Source: Nemertoderma westbladi | Lineage: Eukaryota; Xenacoelomorpha; Nemertodermatida; Nemertodermatidae | DNA length: 54,245 bases | Reading direction: 5' to 3' | NCBI GenBank assembly: GCA_032718475.1 | Contig: JAUCBJ010000349.1 | Coordinates: 1 to 54,245 of the forward strand | Shown: one piece after another, positions 22,501-37,610 of the stretch | How the letters are laid out: the number at the start of each line of letters is the position of its first letter | How positions within the stretch are numbered: position 1 is the stretch's first letter | The notes under the pieces: model-generated | Databases searched by the model: none | Seen by the model: the letters and a program-made list of their open reading frames with translations, nothing else | What the model was told of the DNA's origin: nothing | Translations under genes and position numbers: made by a program

Positions 22501-23550
22501 ATCTCTGACACAGTAATGCTGTCCATTGGTTAATCTCTGACACAGTAATGCTGTCCATTGGTTAGTCTCTGCCACAGTAATGCTGTCCATTGGTTAATCT
22601 CTGCCACAGTAATGCTGTCCATTGGTTAATCTCTGACACAGTAATGCTGTCCATTGGTTAATCTCTGACACAGTAATGCTGTCCATTGGTTAATCTCTGA
22701 CACAGTAATGCTGTCCATTGGTTAATCTCTGACACAGTAATGCTGTCCATTGGTTAATCTCTGCCACAGTAATGCTGTCCATTGGTTAATCTCTGACACA
22801 GTAATGCTGTCCATTGGTTAATCTCTGACACAGTAATGCTGTGCATTGGTTAATCTCTGACACAGTAATGCTGTCCATTGGTTAATCTCTGCCACAGTAA
22901 TGCTGTCCATTGGTTAATCTCTGACACAGTAATGCTGTGCATTGGTTAATCTCTGACACAGTAATGCTGTCCATTGGTTAATCTCTGTCACAGTAATGCT
23001 GTCCATTGGTTAATCTCTGACACAGTAATGCTGTCCATTGGTTAATCTCTGACACAGTAATGCTGTCCATTGGTTAATTTCTGCCACAGTAATGCTGTCC
23101 ATTGGTTAATCTCTGCCACAGTAATGCTGTCCATTGGTTAATCTCTGCCACAGTAATGCTGTCCATTGGTTAATCTCTGCCACAGTAATGCTGTCCATTG
23201 GTTAATCTCTGCCACAGTAATGCTGTCCATTGGTTAATCTCTGACACAGTAATGCTGTCCATTGGTTAATCTCTGCCACAGTAATGCTGTCCATTGGTTA
23301 ATCTCTGCCACAGTAATGCTGTCCATTGGTTAATCTCTGCCACAGTAATGCTGTCCATTGGTTAATTTCTGCCACAGTAATGCTGTCCATTGGTTAATCT
23401 CTGACACAGTAATGCTGTCCATTGGTTAAGCTCTGACACAGTAATGCTGTCCATTGGTTAATCTCTGACACAGTAATGCTGTCCATTGGTTAATCTCTGT
23501 CACAGTAATGCTGTCCAATGGTTAATCTCTGCCACAGTAATGCTGTCCAT
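13561..23550. repeat. Satellite block 1: nearly pure 32-bp type A units
   Basis: Units differ mainly at CTGCCACAG, CTGACACAG or CTGACAAAG, plus TTTCTGCCACAGTATTG variants from ~19,700 to 22,400. The variants recur about every 6-7 units, suggesting weak higher-order repeats. Near-identical stretches around 15,390-16,500 and 17,041-18,150 are offset by 1652 bp (marked by paired CTGACAAAG units and by the CTGCCC, GTGTATTGG and CTTTCC variants). Between them is a short B-containing segment at about 16,735-17,050. Confidence 0.9.
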
Positions 23551-26500
23551 TGGTTAATCTCTGCCACGTGGTATGCTGTGCATTGGTTAATCTCTGCCAC
23601 AGTAATGCTGTCCATTGGTTAATCTCTGACACAGTAATGCTGTGCATTGGTTAATATCTGCCACAGTAATGCTGTCCATTGGTTAATCTCTGCCACAGTA
23701 ATGCTGTGCATTGGTTAATCTCTGTCACAGTAATGCTGTCCATTGGTTAATCTCTGTCACAGTAATGCTGTGCATTGGTTAATCTCTGCCACGTGGTATG
23801 CTGTGCATTGGTTAATCTCTGCCACAGAAATGCTGTGCATTGGTTAATCTCTGCCACAGTAATGCTGTGCATTGGTTAATCTCTGACACAGTAATGCTGT
23901 GCATTGGTTAATCTCTGCCACGTGGTATGCTGTGCATTGGTTAGTTTCTGCCACGTGGTATGCTGTGCATTGGTTAATCTCTGTCACAGTAATGATGTCC
24001 ATTGGTTAATCTATGACACAGTAATGCTGTGCATTGGTTAATCTCTGACACAATATGCTGTCCATTGGTTAGTCTCTGTCACGTGGTATGCTGTGCATTG
24101 GTTAATATCTGCCACAGTAATGCTGTCCATTGGTTAATCTCTGCCACAGTAATGCTGTGCATTGGTTAATCTATGTCACAGTAATGCTGTCCATTGGTTA
24201 ATCTCTGTCACAGTAATGCTGTCAATTGGTTAATCTCTGCCACGCGGTATGCTGTGCATTGGTTAATCTCTATCACGCGGTATGCTGTGCATTGGTTAGT
24301 CTCTGTCACGTGGTATGCTGTGCATTGGTTAATATCTGCCACAGTAATGCTGTCCATTGGTTAATCTCTGTCACAGTAATGCTGTCAATTGGTTAATCTC
24401 TGCCACGTGGTATGCTGTGCATTGGTTAGTCTGTCACGTGGTATGCTGTGCATTGGTTAATCTCTATCACGCGGTATGCTGTGCATTGGTTAATATCTGC
24501 CAGAGTAATGCTGTCCATTGGTTAATCTCTGTCACAGTAATGCTGTCAATTGGTTAATCTCTGCCACGTGGTATGCTGTGCATTGGTTAGTCTGTCACGT
24601 GGTATGCTGTGCATTGGTTAATCTCTGACACAATATGCTGTCCATTGGTTAGTCTCTGTCACGTGGTATGCTGTGCATTGGTTAATATCTGCCACAGTAA
24701 TGCTGTCCATTGGTTAATCTCTGCCACAGTAATGCTGTCCATTGGTTAATCTCTGCCACAGTAATGCTGTCCATTGGTTAATCTCTGACACAGTAATGCT
24801 GTCCATTGGTTAATCTCTGCCACAGTAATGCTGTCCATTGGTTAATCTCTGACACAGTAATGCTGTCCATTGGTTAATCTCTGACACAGTAATGCTGTGC
24901 TTTGGTTAATCTATGTCACAGTAATGCTGTCCATTGGTTAATCTCTGCCACAGTAATGCTGTCCATTGGTTAATCTCTGACACAGTAATGCTGTCCATTG
25001 GTTAATCTCTGCCACAGTAATGCTGTCCATTGGTTAATCTCTGACACAGTAATGCTGTCCATTGGTTAATCTCTGACACAGTAATGCTGTCCATTGGTTA
25101 ATCTCTGCCACAGTAATGCTGTCCATTGGTTAATCTCTGCCACAGTAATGCTGTCCATTGGTTAATCTCTGTCACAGTAATGCTGTCAATTGGTTAATCT
25201 CTGCCACGTGGTATGCTGTGCATTGGTTAATCTCTGACACAGTAATGCTGTCCATTGGTTAATCTCTGTCACAGTAATGATGTGCATTGGATAATCTCTG
25301 CCACGTAGTATGCTGTGCATTGGTTAATCTCTATCACGCGGTATGCTGTGCATTGGTTAATCTCTGCCACAGTAATGCTGTGCATTGGTTAATCTCTGAC
25401 ACAGTAATGCTGTCCATTGGTTAATCTCTGCCACAGTAATGCTGTGCATTGGTTAATCTCTGTCACAGTAATGCTGTCCATTGGTTAATCTCTGCCACAG
25501 TAATGCTGTGCATTGGTTAATCTCTGACACAATATGCTGTCCATTGGTTAGTCTCTGTCACGTGGTATGCTGTCCATTGGTTAATCTCTGCCACAGTAAT
25601 GCTGTGCATTGGTTAATCTCTGTCACAGTAATGCTGTCCATTGGTTAATCTCTGACACAATATGCTGTCCATTGGTTAGTCTCTGTCACGTGGTATGCTG
25701 TGCATTGGTTAATATCTGCCACAGTAATGCTGTCCATTGGTTAATCTCTGCCACAGTAATGCTGTGCATTGGTTAATCTATGTCACAGTAATGCTGTCAA
25801 TTGGTTAATCTCTGCCACGTGGTATGCTGTGCATTGGTTAATCTCTGCCAGAGTAATGCTGTGCATTGGTTAGTCTCTGCCACGTAGTATGCTGTGCATT
25901 GGTTAATCTATGTCATAGTAATGCTATGCATTGGTTAATCTCTGTCACAGTAATGCTGTCCGTGTCCATTGGTTAATCTCTGTCACAGTAATGCTGTGCA
26001 TTGGTTAATCTCTGCCACGTGGTATGCTGTGCATTGGTTAATCTCTGCCACAGAAATGCTGTGCATTGGTTAATCTCTGTCACAGTAATGCTGTCCATTG
26101 GTTAATCTCTATCACGCGGTATGCTGTGCATTGGTTAATCTCTATCACGCGGTATGTTGTGCATTGGTTAGTTTCTGCCACGTGGTATGCTGTGCATTGG
26201 TTAGTCTGTCACGTGGTATGCTGTGCATTGGTTCATCTCTGCCACGTGGTATGCTGTGCATTGGTTAGTCTCTGCCACGTGGTATTCTGTGCATTGGTTA
26301 ATATGTCACGTGGTATGCTGTGCATTGGTTAATCTCTGCCACAGTAATGCTGAGCATTGGTTAATCTCTGCCACAGTAATTCTGTGCATTGGTTAATTTC
26401 TGCCACAGTATTGCTGTCCATTGGTTAATCTATGTCATAGTAATTCTGTCCATTGGTTAATCTCTGACACAGTAATGCTGTCCATTGGTTAATCTCTGAC

Positions 26501-29500
26501 ACAGTAATGCTGTCCATTGGTTAATCTCTGCCACAGTAATGCTGTCCATTGGTTAATCTCTGTCACAGTAATGCTGTCCATTGGTTAATCTCTGACACAG
26601 TAATGCTGTCCATTGGTTAATCTCTGACACAGTAATGCTGTCCATTGGTTAATCTCTGCCACAGTAATGCTGTCCATTGGTTAATCTATGTCATAGTAAT
26701 GCTGTCCATTGGTTAAGCTCTGACACAGTAATGCTGTCCATTGGTTAATCTCTGACACAGTAATGCTGTCCATTGGTTAATCTCTGTCACAGTAATGCTG
26801 TCCAATGGTTAATCTCTGCCACAGTAATGCTGTCCATTGGTTAATCTCTGCCACGTGGTATGCTGTGCATTGGTTAATCTCTGCCACAGTAATGCTGTCC
26901 ATTGGTTAATCTCTGACACAGTAATGCTGTGCATTGGTTAATATCTGCCACAGTAATGCTGTCCATTGGTTAATCTCTGCCACAGTAATGCTGTGCATTG
27001 GTTAATCTCTGTCACAGTAATGCTGTCCATTGGTTAATCTCTGTCACAGTAATGCTGTGCATTGGTTAATCTCTGCCACGTGGTATGCTGTGCATTGGTT
27101 AATCTCTGCCACAGTAATGCTGTGCATTGGTTAATCTCTGTCACAGTAATGCTGTGCATTGGTTAATCTCTGACACAGTAATGCTGTGCATTGGTTAATC
27201 TCTGCCACGTGGTATGCTGTGCATTGGTTAGTTTCTGCCACGTGGTATGCTGTGCATTGGTTAATCTCTGTCACAGTAATGATGTCCATTGGTTAATCTA
27301 TGACACAGTAATGCTGTGCATTGGTTAATCTCTGACACAATATGCTGTCCATTGGTTAGTCTCTGTCACGTGGTATGCTGTGCATTGGTTAATATCTGCC
27401 ACAGTAATGCTGTCCATTGGTTAATATCTGCCACAGTAATGCTGTCCATTGGTTAATCTCTGCCACAGTAATGCTGTGCATTGGTTAATCTATGTCACAG
27501 TAATGCTGTCCATTGGTTAATCTCTGTCACAGTAATGCTGTCAATTGGTTAATCTCTGCCACGTGGTATGCTGTGCATTGGTTAATCTCTATCACGCGGT
27601 ATGCTGTGCATTGGTTAGTCTCTGTCACGTGGTATGCTGTGCATTGGTTAATATCTGCCACAGTAATGCTGTCCATTGGTTAATCTCTGTCACAGTAATG
27701 CTGTCAATTGGTTAATCTCTGCCACGTGGTATGCTGTGCATTGGTTAGTCTGTCACGTGGTATGTTGTGCATTGGTTAATCTCTATCACGCGGTATGCTG
27801 TGCATTGGTTAGTCTCTGTCACGTGGTATGCTGTGCATTGGTTAATATCTGCCACAGTAATGCTGTCCATTGGTTAATCTCTGTCACAGTAATGCTGTCA
27901 ATTGGTTAATCTCTGCCACGTGGTATGCTGTGCATTGGTTAGTCTGTCACGTGGTATGCTGTGCATTGGTTAATCTCTGACACAATATGCTGTCCATTGG
28001 TTAGTCTCTGTCACGTGGTATGCTGTGCATTGGTTAATATCTGCCACAGTAATGCTGTCCATTGGTTAATCTCTGCCACAGTAATGCTGTCCATTGGTTA
28101 ATCTCTGCCACAGTAATGCTGTCCATTGGTTAATCTCTGACACAGTAATGCTGTCCATTGGTTAATCTCTGCCACAGTAATGCTGTCCATTGGTTAATCT
28201 CTGACACAGTAATGCTGTCCATTGGTTAATCTCTGACACAGTAATGCTGTGCTTTGGTTAATCTATGTCACAGTAATGCTGTCCATTGGTTAATCTCTGT
28301 CACAGTAATGCTGTCAATTGGTTAATCTCTGCCACGTGGTATGCTGTGCATTGGTTAATCTCTGACACAGTAATGCTGTCCATTGGTTAATCTCTGTCAC
28401 AGTAATGCTGTGCATTGGATAATCTCTGCCACGTAGTATGCTGTGCATTGGTTAATCTCTATCACGCGGTATGCTGTGCATTGGTTAATCTCTGCCACAG
28501 TAATGCTGTGCATTGGTTAATCTCTGACACAGTAATGCTGTCCATTGGTTAATCTCTGCCACAGTAATGCTGTCCATTGGTTAATCTCTGACACAGTAAT
28601 GCTGTCCATTGGTTAATCTCTGCCACAGTAATGCTGTCCATTGGTTAATCTCTGACACAGTAATGCTGTCCATTGGTTAATCTCTGCCACAGTAATGCTG
28701 TGCATTGGTTAATCTCTGTCACAGTAATGCTGTCCATTGGTTAATCTCTGCCACAGTAATGCTGTGCATTGGTTAATCTCTGCCACAGTAATGCTGTGCA
28801 TTGGTTAATCTCTGACACAATATGCTGTCCATTGGTTAGTCTCTGTCACGTGGTATGCTGTCCATTGGTTAATCTCTGCCACAGTAATGCTGTGCATTGG
28901 TTAATCTCTGTCACAGTAATGCTGTCCATTGGTTAATCTCTGACACAATATGCTGTCCATTGGTTAGTCTCTGTCACGTGGTATGCTGTGCATTGGTTAA
29001 TATCTGCCACAGTAATGCTGTCCATTGGTTAATCTCTGCCACAGTAATGCTGTGCATTGGTTAATCTATCTGTGCATTGGTTAATCTCTGACACAATATG
29101 CTGTCCATTGGTTAGTCTCTGTCACGTGGTATGCTGTCCATTGGTTAATCTCTGCCACAGTAATGCTGTGCATTGGTTAATCTCTGTCACAGTAATGCTG
29201 TCCATTGGTTAATCTCTGACACAATATGCTGTCCATTGGTTAGTCTCTGTCACGTGGTATGCTGTGCATTGGTTAATATCTGCCACAGTAATGCTGTCCA
29301 TTGGTTAATCTCTGCCACAGTAATGCTGTGCATTGGTTAATCTATGTCACAGTAATACTGTCCATTGGTTAATCTCTGTCACAGTAATGCTGTCAATTGG
29401 TTAATCTCTGCCACGTGGTATGCTGTGCATTGGTTAATCTCTGCCAGAGTAATGCTGTGCATTGGTTAGTCTCTGCCACGTAGTATGCTGTGCATTGGTT

Positions 29501-30669
29501 AATCTCTATCACGCGGTATGCTGTGCATTGGTTAATCTCTATCACGCGGTATGTTGTGCATTGGTTAATCTATGTCATAGTAATTCTGTGCATTGGTTAA
29601 TCTCTGCCACAGTAATGCTGTGCATTGGTTAATCTCTGCCACAGTAATGCTGAGCATTGGTTAGTCTCTGCCACGTGGTATGCTGTGCATTGGTTAGTCT
29701 GTCACGTGGTATGCTGTGCATTGGTTCATCTCTGCCACGTGGTATGCTGTGCATTGCTTAGTCTGTCACGTGGTATGCTGTGCATTGGTTAATATCTGCC
29801 ACAGTAATGCTGTGCATTGGTTAGTCTCTGCCACGTGGTATTCTGTGCATTGGTTAATATGTCACGTGGTATGCTGTGCATTGGTTAATCTCTGCCACAG
29901 TAATGCTGAGCATTGGTTAGTCTCTGCCACGTGGTATGCTGTGCATTGGTTAGTCTGTCACGTGGTATGCTGTGCATTGGTTCATCTCTGCCACGTGGTA
30001 TGCTGTGCATTGGTTAGTCTCTGCCACGTGGTATGCTGTGCATTGGTTAGTCTGTCACGTGGTATGCTGTGCATTGGTTAATATCTGCCACAGTAATGCT
30101 GTGCATTGGATAATCTCTGCCACAGTAATGCTGACCATTCGTTAGTCTCTGTCACGTGGTATGCTGTGCATTGGTTAATCTCTGCCACAGTATTGCTGTG
30201 CATTGGTTAATCTCTGCCACAGTAATGCTGTGCATTGGTTAATCTCTGCCACAGTAATGCTGTGCATTGGATAATCTCTGCCACAGTAATGCTGACCATT
30301 GGTTAGTCTCTGTCACGTGGTATGCTGTGCATTGGTTAATCTCTGCCACAGTATTGCTGTGCATTGGTTAATCTCTGCCACAGTAATGCTGTCCATTGGT
30401 TAATCTCTGCCACAGTAATGCTGTCCATTGGTTAATCTCTGCCACAGTAATGCTGACCATTGGTTAGTCTCTGTCACGTGGTATGCTGTGCATTGGATAA
30501 TCTCTGCCACAGTAATGCTGACCATTGGTTAGTCTCTGCCACGTGGTATGCTGTGCATTGGTTAGTCTGTCACGTGGTATGCTGTGCATTGGTTAATATC
30601 TGCCACAGTAATGCTGTGCATTGGATAATCTCTGCCACAGTAATGCTGACCATTGGTTAGTCTCTGTCA

Positions 30670-33600
30670 CGTGGTATGTTGTGCATTGGATAATCTCTGC
30701 CACAGTAATGCTGACCATTGGTTAATCTCTGACACAGTAATGCTGTGCATTGGATAATCTCTGCCACAGTAATGCTGACCATTGGTTAGTCTCTGTCACG
30801 TGGTATGCTGTGCATTGGTTAATCTCTGTCACAGTAATGCTGTCCATTGGTTAATCTCTGCCACAGTAATGCTGTCCATTGGTTAATCTCTGACAAAGTA
30901 ATGCTGTCCATTGGTTAGTCTCTGCCACGTGGTATGCTGTGCATTGGTTAGTCTGTCACGTGGTATGCTGTGCATTGGTTCATCTCTGCCACGTGGTATG
31001 CTGTGCATTGGTTAGTCTCTGCCACGTGGTATGCTGTGCATTGGTTAGTCTGTCACGTGGTATGCTGTGCATTGGTTAATATCTGCCACAGTAATGCTGT
31101 GCATTGGATAATCTCTGCCACAGTAATGCTGACCATTCGTTAGTCTCTGTCACGTGGTATGCTGTGCATTGGTTAATCTCTGCCACAGTATTGCTGTGCA
31201 TTGGTTAATCTCTGCCACAGTAATGCTGTGCATTGGTTAATCTCTGCCACAGTAATGCTGTGCATTGGATAATCTCTGCCACAGTAATGCTGACCATTGG
31301 TTAGTCTCTGTCACGTGGTATGCTGTGCATTGGTTAATCTCTGCCACAGTATTGCTGTGCATTGGTTAATCTCTGCCACAGTAATGCTGTCCATTGGTTA
31401 ATCTCTGCCACAGTAATGCTGTCCATTGGTTAATCTCTGCCACAGTAATGCTGACCATTGGTTAGTCTCTGTCACGTGGTATGCTGTGCATTGGATAATC
31501 TCTGCCACAGTAATGCTGACCATTGGTTAGTCTCTGCCACGTGGTATGCTGTGCATTGGTTAGTCTGTCACGTGGTATGCTGTGCATTGGTTAATATCTG
31601 CCACAGTAATGCTGTGCATTGGATAATCTCTGCCACAGTAATGCTGACCATTGGTTAGTCTCTGTCACGTGGTATGTTGTGCATTGGATAATCTCTGCCA
31701 CAGTAATGCTGACCATTGGTTAGTCTCTGTCACGTGGTATGCTGTGCATTGGTTAATCTCTGTCACAGTAATGCTGTCCATTGGTTAATCTCTGCCACAG
31801 TAATGCTGTCCATTGGTTAATCTCTGACAAAGTAATGCTGTCCATTGGTTAATCTCTGCCACAGTAATGCTGTCCATTGGTTAATCTCTGACAAAGTAAT
31901 GCTGTCCATTGGTTAATCTCTGCCACAGTAATGCTGCCCATTGGTTAGTCTGTCACGTGGTATGCTGTGCATTGGATAATCTCTGCCACAGTAATGCTGA
32001 GCATTGGTTAGTCTCTGTCACGTGGTATGCTGTGCATTGGTTAATCTCTGTCACAGTAATGCTGTGCATTGGTTAATCTCTGCCACAGTAATGCTGCCCA
32101 TTGGTTAGTCTGTCACGTGGTATGCTGTGCATTGGTTAATCTCTGCCACAGTAACGCTGCGCATTGGTTAGTCTGTCACGTGGTATGCTGTGCATTGGAT
32201 AATCTCTGCCACAGTAATGCTGTCCATTGGTTAGTCTCTGCCACGTGGTATGCTGTGCATTGGTTAGTTTCTGCCACGTGGTATGCTGTGCATTGGTTAA
32301 TCTCTGTCACAGTAATGCTGTGCATTGGTTAATCTCTGCCACAGTAATGCTGCCCATTGGTTAGTCTGTCACGTGGTATGCTGTGCATTGGTTAATCTCT
32401 GCCACAGTAACGCTGCGCATTGGTTAGTCTGTCACGTGGTATGCTGTGCATTGGATAATCTCTGACAAAGTAATGCTGTCCATTGGTTAATCTCTGCCAC
32501 AGTAATGCTGCCCATTGGTTAGTTTCTGCCACGTGGTATGCTGTGCATTGGTTAATCTCTGTCACAGTAATGCTGTGCATTGGTTAATCTCTGCCACAGT
32601 AATGCTGCCCATTGGTTAGTCTGTCACGTGGTATGCTGTGCATTGGATAATCTCTGCCACAGTAATGCTGTCCATTGGTTAGTCTCTGCCACGTGGTATG
32701 CTGTGCATTGGTTAATCTGTCACGTGGTATGCAGTGCATTGGTTAATATCTGCCACAGTAATGCTGTGCATTGCTTAGTCTGTCACGTGGTATGATGTGC
32801 TTTGGTTAGTCTCTGCCACAGTAATGCTGTGCATTGCTTAGTCTGTCACGTGGTATGCTGTGCATTGGTTAGTCTGTCACGTGGTATGCTGTGCATTGGT
32901 TAATATCTGCCACAGTAATGCTGAGCATTGGTTAGTCTCTGCCACGTGGTATGCTGTGCATTGGTTAGTCTGTCACGTGGTATGCTGTGCATTGGTTAAT
33001 CTGTCACGTGGTATGCAGTGCATTGGTTAATATCTGCCACAGTAATGCTGTGCATTGCTTAGTCTGTCACGTGGTATGATGTGCTTTGGTTAGTCTCTGC
33101 CACAGTAATGCTGTGCATTGCTTAGTCTGTCACGTGGTATGCTGTGCATTGGTTAGTCTGTCACGTGGTATGCTGTGCATTGGTTAATCTCTGCCACAGT
33201 AACGCTGCGCATTGGTTAGTCTCTGCCACGTGGTATGCTGTGCATTGGTTAGTCTGTCACGTGGTATGCAGTGCATTGGTTAATATCTGCCACAGTAATG
33301 CTGTGCATTGCTTAGTCTGTCACGTGGTATGCTGTGCATTGGTTAATCTCTGCCACAGTAACGCTGCGCATTGGTTAGTCTCTGCCACGTGGTATGCTGT
33401 GCATTGGTTAGTCTGTCACGTGGTATGCAGTGCATTGGTTAATATCTGCCACAGTAATGCTGTGCATTGCTTAGTCTGTCACGTGGTATGCTGTGCATTG
33501 GTTAGTCTGTCACGTGGTATGTTGTGCATTGGATAATCTCTGCCACAGTAATGCTGACCATTGGTTAATCTCTGACACAGTAATGCTGTGCATTGGATAA

Positions 33601-36364
33601 TCTCTGCCACAGTAATGCTGACCATTGGTTAGTCTCTGTCACGTGGTATGCTGTGCATTGGTTAATCTCTGTCACAGTAATGCTGTCCATTGGTTAATCT
33701 CTGCCACAGTAATGCTGTCCATTGGTTAATCTCTGACAAAGTAATGCTGTCCATTGGTTAGTCTCTGCCACGTGGTATGCTGTGCATTGGTTAGTCTGTC
33801 ACGTGGTATGCTGTGCATTGGTTCATCTCTGCCACGTGGTATGCTGTGCATTGGTTAGTCTCTGCCACGTGGTATGCTGTGCATTGGTTAGTCTGTCACG
33901 TGGTATGCTGTGCATTGGTTAATATCTGCCACAGTAATGCTGTGCATTGGATAATCTCTGCCACAGTAATGCTGACCATTCGTTAGTCTCTGTCACGTGG
34001 TATGCTGTGCATTGGTTAATCTCTGCCACAGTATTGCTGTGCATTGGTTAATCTCTGCCACAGTAATGCTGTGCATTGGTTAATCTCTGCCACAGTAATG
34101 CTGTGCATTGGATAATCTCTGCCACAGTAATGCTGACCATTGGTTAGTCTCTGTCACGTGGTATGCTGTGCATTGGTTAATCTCTGCCACAGTATTGCTG
34201 TGCATTGGTTAATCTCTGCCACAGTAATGCTGTCCATTGGTTAATCTCTGCCACAGTAATGCTGTCCATTGGTTAATCTCTGCCACAGTAATGCTGACCA
34301 TTGGTTAGTCTCTGTCACGTGGTATGCTGTGCATTGGATAATCTCTGCCACAGTAATGCTGACCATTGGTTAGTCTCTGCCACGTGGTATGCTGTGCATT
34401 GGTTAGTCTGTCACGTGGTATGCTGTGCATTGGTTAATATCTGCCACAGTAATGCTGTGCATTGGATAATCTCTGCCACAGTAATGCTGACCATTGGTTA
34501 GTCTCTGTCACGTGGTATGTTGTGCATTGGATAATCTCTGCCACAGTAATGCTGACCATTGGTTAGTCTCTGTCACGTGGTATGCTGTGCATTGGTTAAT
34601 CTCTGTCACAGTAATGCTGTCCATTGGTTAATCTCTGCCACAGTAATGCTGTCCATTGGTTAATCTCTGACAAAGTAATGCTGTCCATTGGTTAATCTCT
34701 GCCACAGTAATGCTGTCCATTGGTTAATCTCTGACAAAGTAATGCTGTCCATTGGTTAATCTCTGCCACAGTAATGCTGCCCATTGGTTAGTCTGTCACG
34801 TGGTATGCTGTGCATTGGATAATCTCTGCCACAGTAATGCTGAGCATTGGTTAGTCTCTGTCACGTGGTATGCTGTGCATTGGTTAATCTCTGTCACAGT
34901 AATGCTGTGCATTGGTTAATCTCTGCCACAGTAATGCTGCCCATTGGTTAGTCTGTCACGTGGTATGCTGTGCATTGGTTAATCTCTGCCACAGTAACGC
35001 TGCGCATTGGTTAGTCTGTCACGTGGTATGCTGTGCATTGGATAATCTCTGCCACAGTAATGCTGTCCATTGGTTAGTCTCTGCCACGTGGTATGCTGTG
35101 CATTGGTTAGTTTCTGCCACGTGGTATGCTGTGCATTGGTTAATCTCTGTCACAGTAATGCTGTGCATTGGTTAATCTCTGCCACAGTAATGCTGCCCAT
35201 TGGTTAGTCTGTCACGTGGTATGCTGTGCATTGGTTAATCTCTGCCACAGTAACGCTGCGCATTGGTTAGTCTGTCACGTGGTATGCTGTGCATTGGATA
35301 ATCTCTGACAAAGTAATGCTGTCCATTGGTTAATCTCTGCCACAGTAATGCTGCCCATTGGTTAGTTTCTGCCACGTGGTATGCTGTGCATTGGTTAATC
35401 TCTGTCACAGTAATGCTGTGCATTGGTTAATCTCTGCCACAGTAATGCTGCCCATTGGTTAGTCTGTCACGTGGTATGCTGTGCATTGGATAATCTCTGC
35501 CACAGTAATGCTGTCCATTGGTTAGTCTCTGCCACGTGGTATGCTGTGCATTGGTTAATCTGTCACGTGGTATGCAGTGCATTGGTTAATATCTGCCACA
35601 GTAATGCTGTGCATTGCTTAGTCTGTCACGTGGTATGATGTGCTTTGGTTAGTCTCTGCCACAGTAATGCTGTGCATTGCTTAGTCTGTCACGTGGTATG
35701 CTGTGCATTGGTTAGTCTGTCACGTGGTATGCTGTGCATTGGTTAATATCTGCCACAGTAATGCTGAGCATTGGTTAGTCTCTGCCACGTGGTATGCTGT
35801 GCATTGGTTAGTCTGTCACGTGGTATGCTGTGCATTGGTTAATCTGTCACGTGGTATGCAGTGCATTGGTTAATATCTGCCACAGTAATGCTGTGCATTG
35901 CTTAGTCTGTCACGTGGTATGATGTGCTTTGGTTAGTCTCTGCCACAGTAATGCTGTGCATTGCTTAGTCTGTCACGTGGTATGCTGTGCATTGGTTAGT
36001 CTGTCACGTGGTATGCTGTGCATTGGTTAATCTCTGCCACAGTAACGCTGCGCATTGGTTAGTCTCTGCCACGTGGTATGCTGTGCATTGGTTAGTCTGT
36101 CACGTGGTATGCAGTGCATTGGTTAATATCTGCCACAGTAATGCTGTGCATTGCTTAGTCTGTCACGTGGTATGCTGTGCATTGGTTAATCTCTGCCACA
36201 GTAACGCTGCGCATTGGTTAGTCTCTGCCACGTGGTATGCTGTGCATTGGTTAGTCTGTCACGTGGTATGCAGTGCATTGGTTAATATCTGCCACAGTAA
36301 TGCTGTGCATTGCTTAGTCTGTCACGTGGTATGCTGTGCATTGGTTAGTCTGTCACGTGGTATG
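30670..36364. repeat. 2843-bp tandem segmental duplication within the satellite
   Basis: Copy 1 is about 30,670-33,512 and copy 2 about 33,513-36,364. The unit order matches across the whole length; the copies end where TATGTT meets TATGCT (33,521 versus 36,364). A 998-bp duplication (for example TTCATCTCTG at 29,981 and 30,979) is partly nested in copy 1. Confidence 0.85.
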
Positions 36365-37610
36365 CTGTGCATTGGTTAATCTCTGCCACAGTAACGCTGC
36401 GCATTGGTTAGTCTCTGCCACGTGGTATGCTGTGCATTGGTTAGTCTGTCACGTGGTATGCAGTGCATTGGTTAATATCTGCCACAGTAATGCTGTGCAT
36501 TGGTTAATCTCTGCCACAGTAACGCTGCGCATTGGTTAGTCTGTCACGTGGTATGCTGTGCATTGGTTAATATCTGCCACAGTAATGCTGTGCATTGCTT
36601 AGTCTGTCACGTGGTATGATGTGCTTTGGTTAGTCTCTGCCACAGTAATGCTGTGCATTGGTTAGTCTGTCACGTGGTATGATGTGCTTTGGTTAGTCTC
36701 TGCCACAGTAATGCTGTGCATTGCTTAGTCTGTCACGTGGTATGCTGTGCATTGGATAATCTCTGCCACAGTAACGCTGCGCATTGGTTAGTCTGTCACG
36801 TGGTATGATGTGCTTTGGTTAGTCTCTGCCACAGTAATGCTGTGCATTGCTTAGTCTGTCACGTGGTATGCTGTGCATTGGTTAATCTCTGCCACAGTAA
36901 TGCTGTGCATTGGTTAATCTCTGACACAGTAATGCTGTGCATTGGTTAATATCTGCCACAGTAATGCTGAGCATTGGTTAGTCTCTGCCACGTGGTATGC
37001 TGTGCATTGGTTAGTCTGTCAGGTGGTATGCTGTGCATTGGTTAATCTCTGCCACAGTAACGCTGCGCATTGGTTAGTCTGTCACGTGGTATGATGTGCT
37101 TTGGTTAGTCTCTGCCACAGTAATGCTGAGCATTGGTTAGTCTGTCACGTGGTATGCTGTGCATTGGTTAATCTCTGCCACAGTAATGCTGTCCATTGGT
37201 TAATCTCTGACACAGTAATGCTGTGCATTGGTTAATATCTGCCACAGTAATGCTGAGCATTGGTTAGTCTCTGCCACGTGGTATGCTGTGCATTGGTTAA
37301 TCTCTGCCACAGTAACGCTGCCCATTGGTTAGTCTGTCACGTGGTATGCAGTGCATTGGTTAATATCTGCCACAGTAATGCTGTGCATTGCTTAGTCTGT
37401 CACGTGGTATGATGTGCTTTGGTTAGTCTCTGCCACAGTAATGCTGTGCATTGCTTAGTCTGTCACGTGGTATGCTGTGCATTGGTTAATATCTGCCACA
37501 GTAATGCTGTGCATTGGTTAGTCTCTGCCACGTGGTATGCTGTGCATTGGTTAGTCTGTCACGTGGTATGCTGTGCATTGGTTAATATCTGCCACAGTAA
37601 TGCTGAGCAT

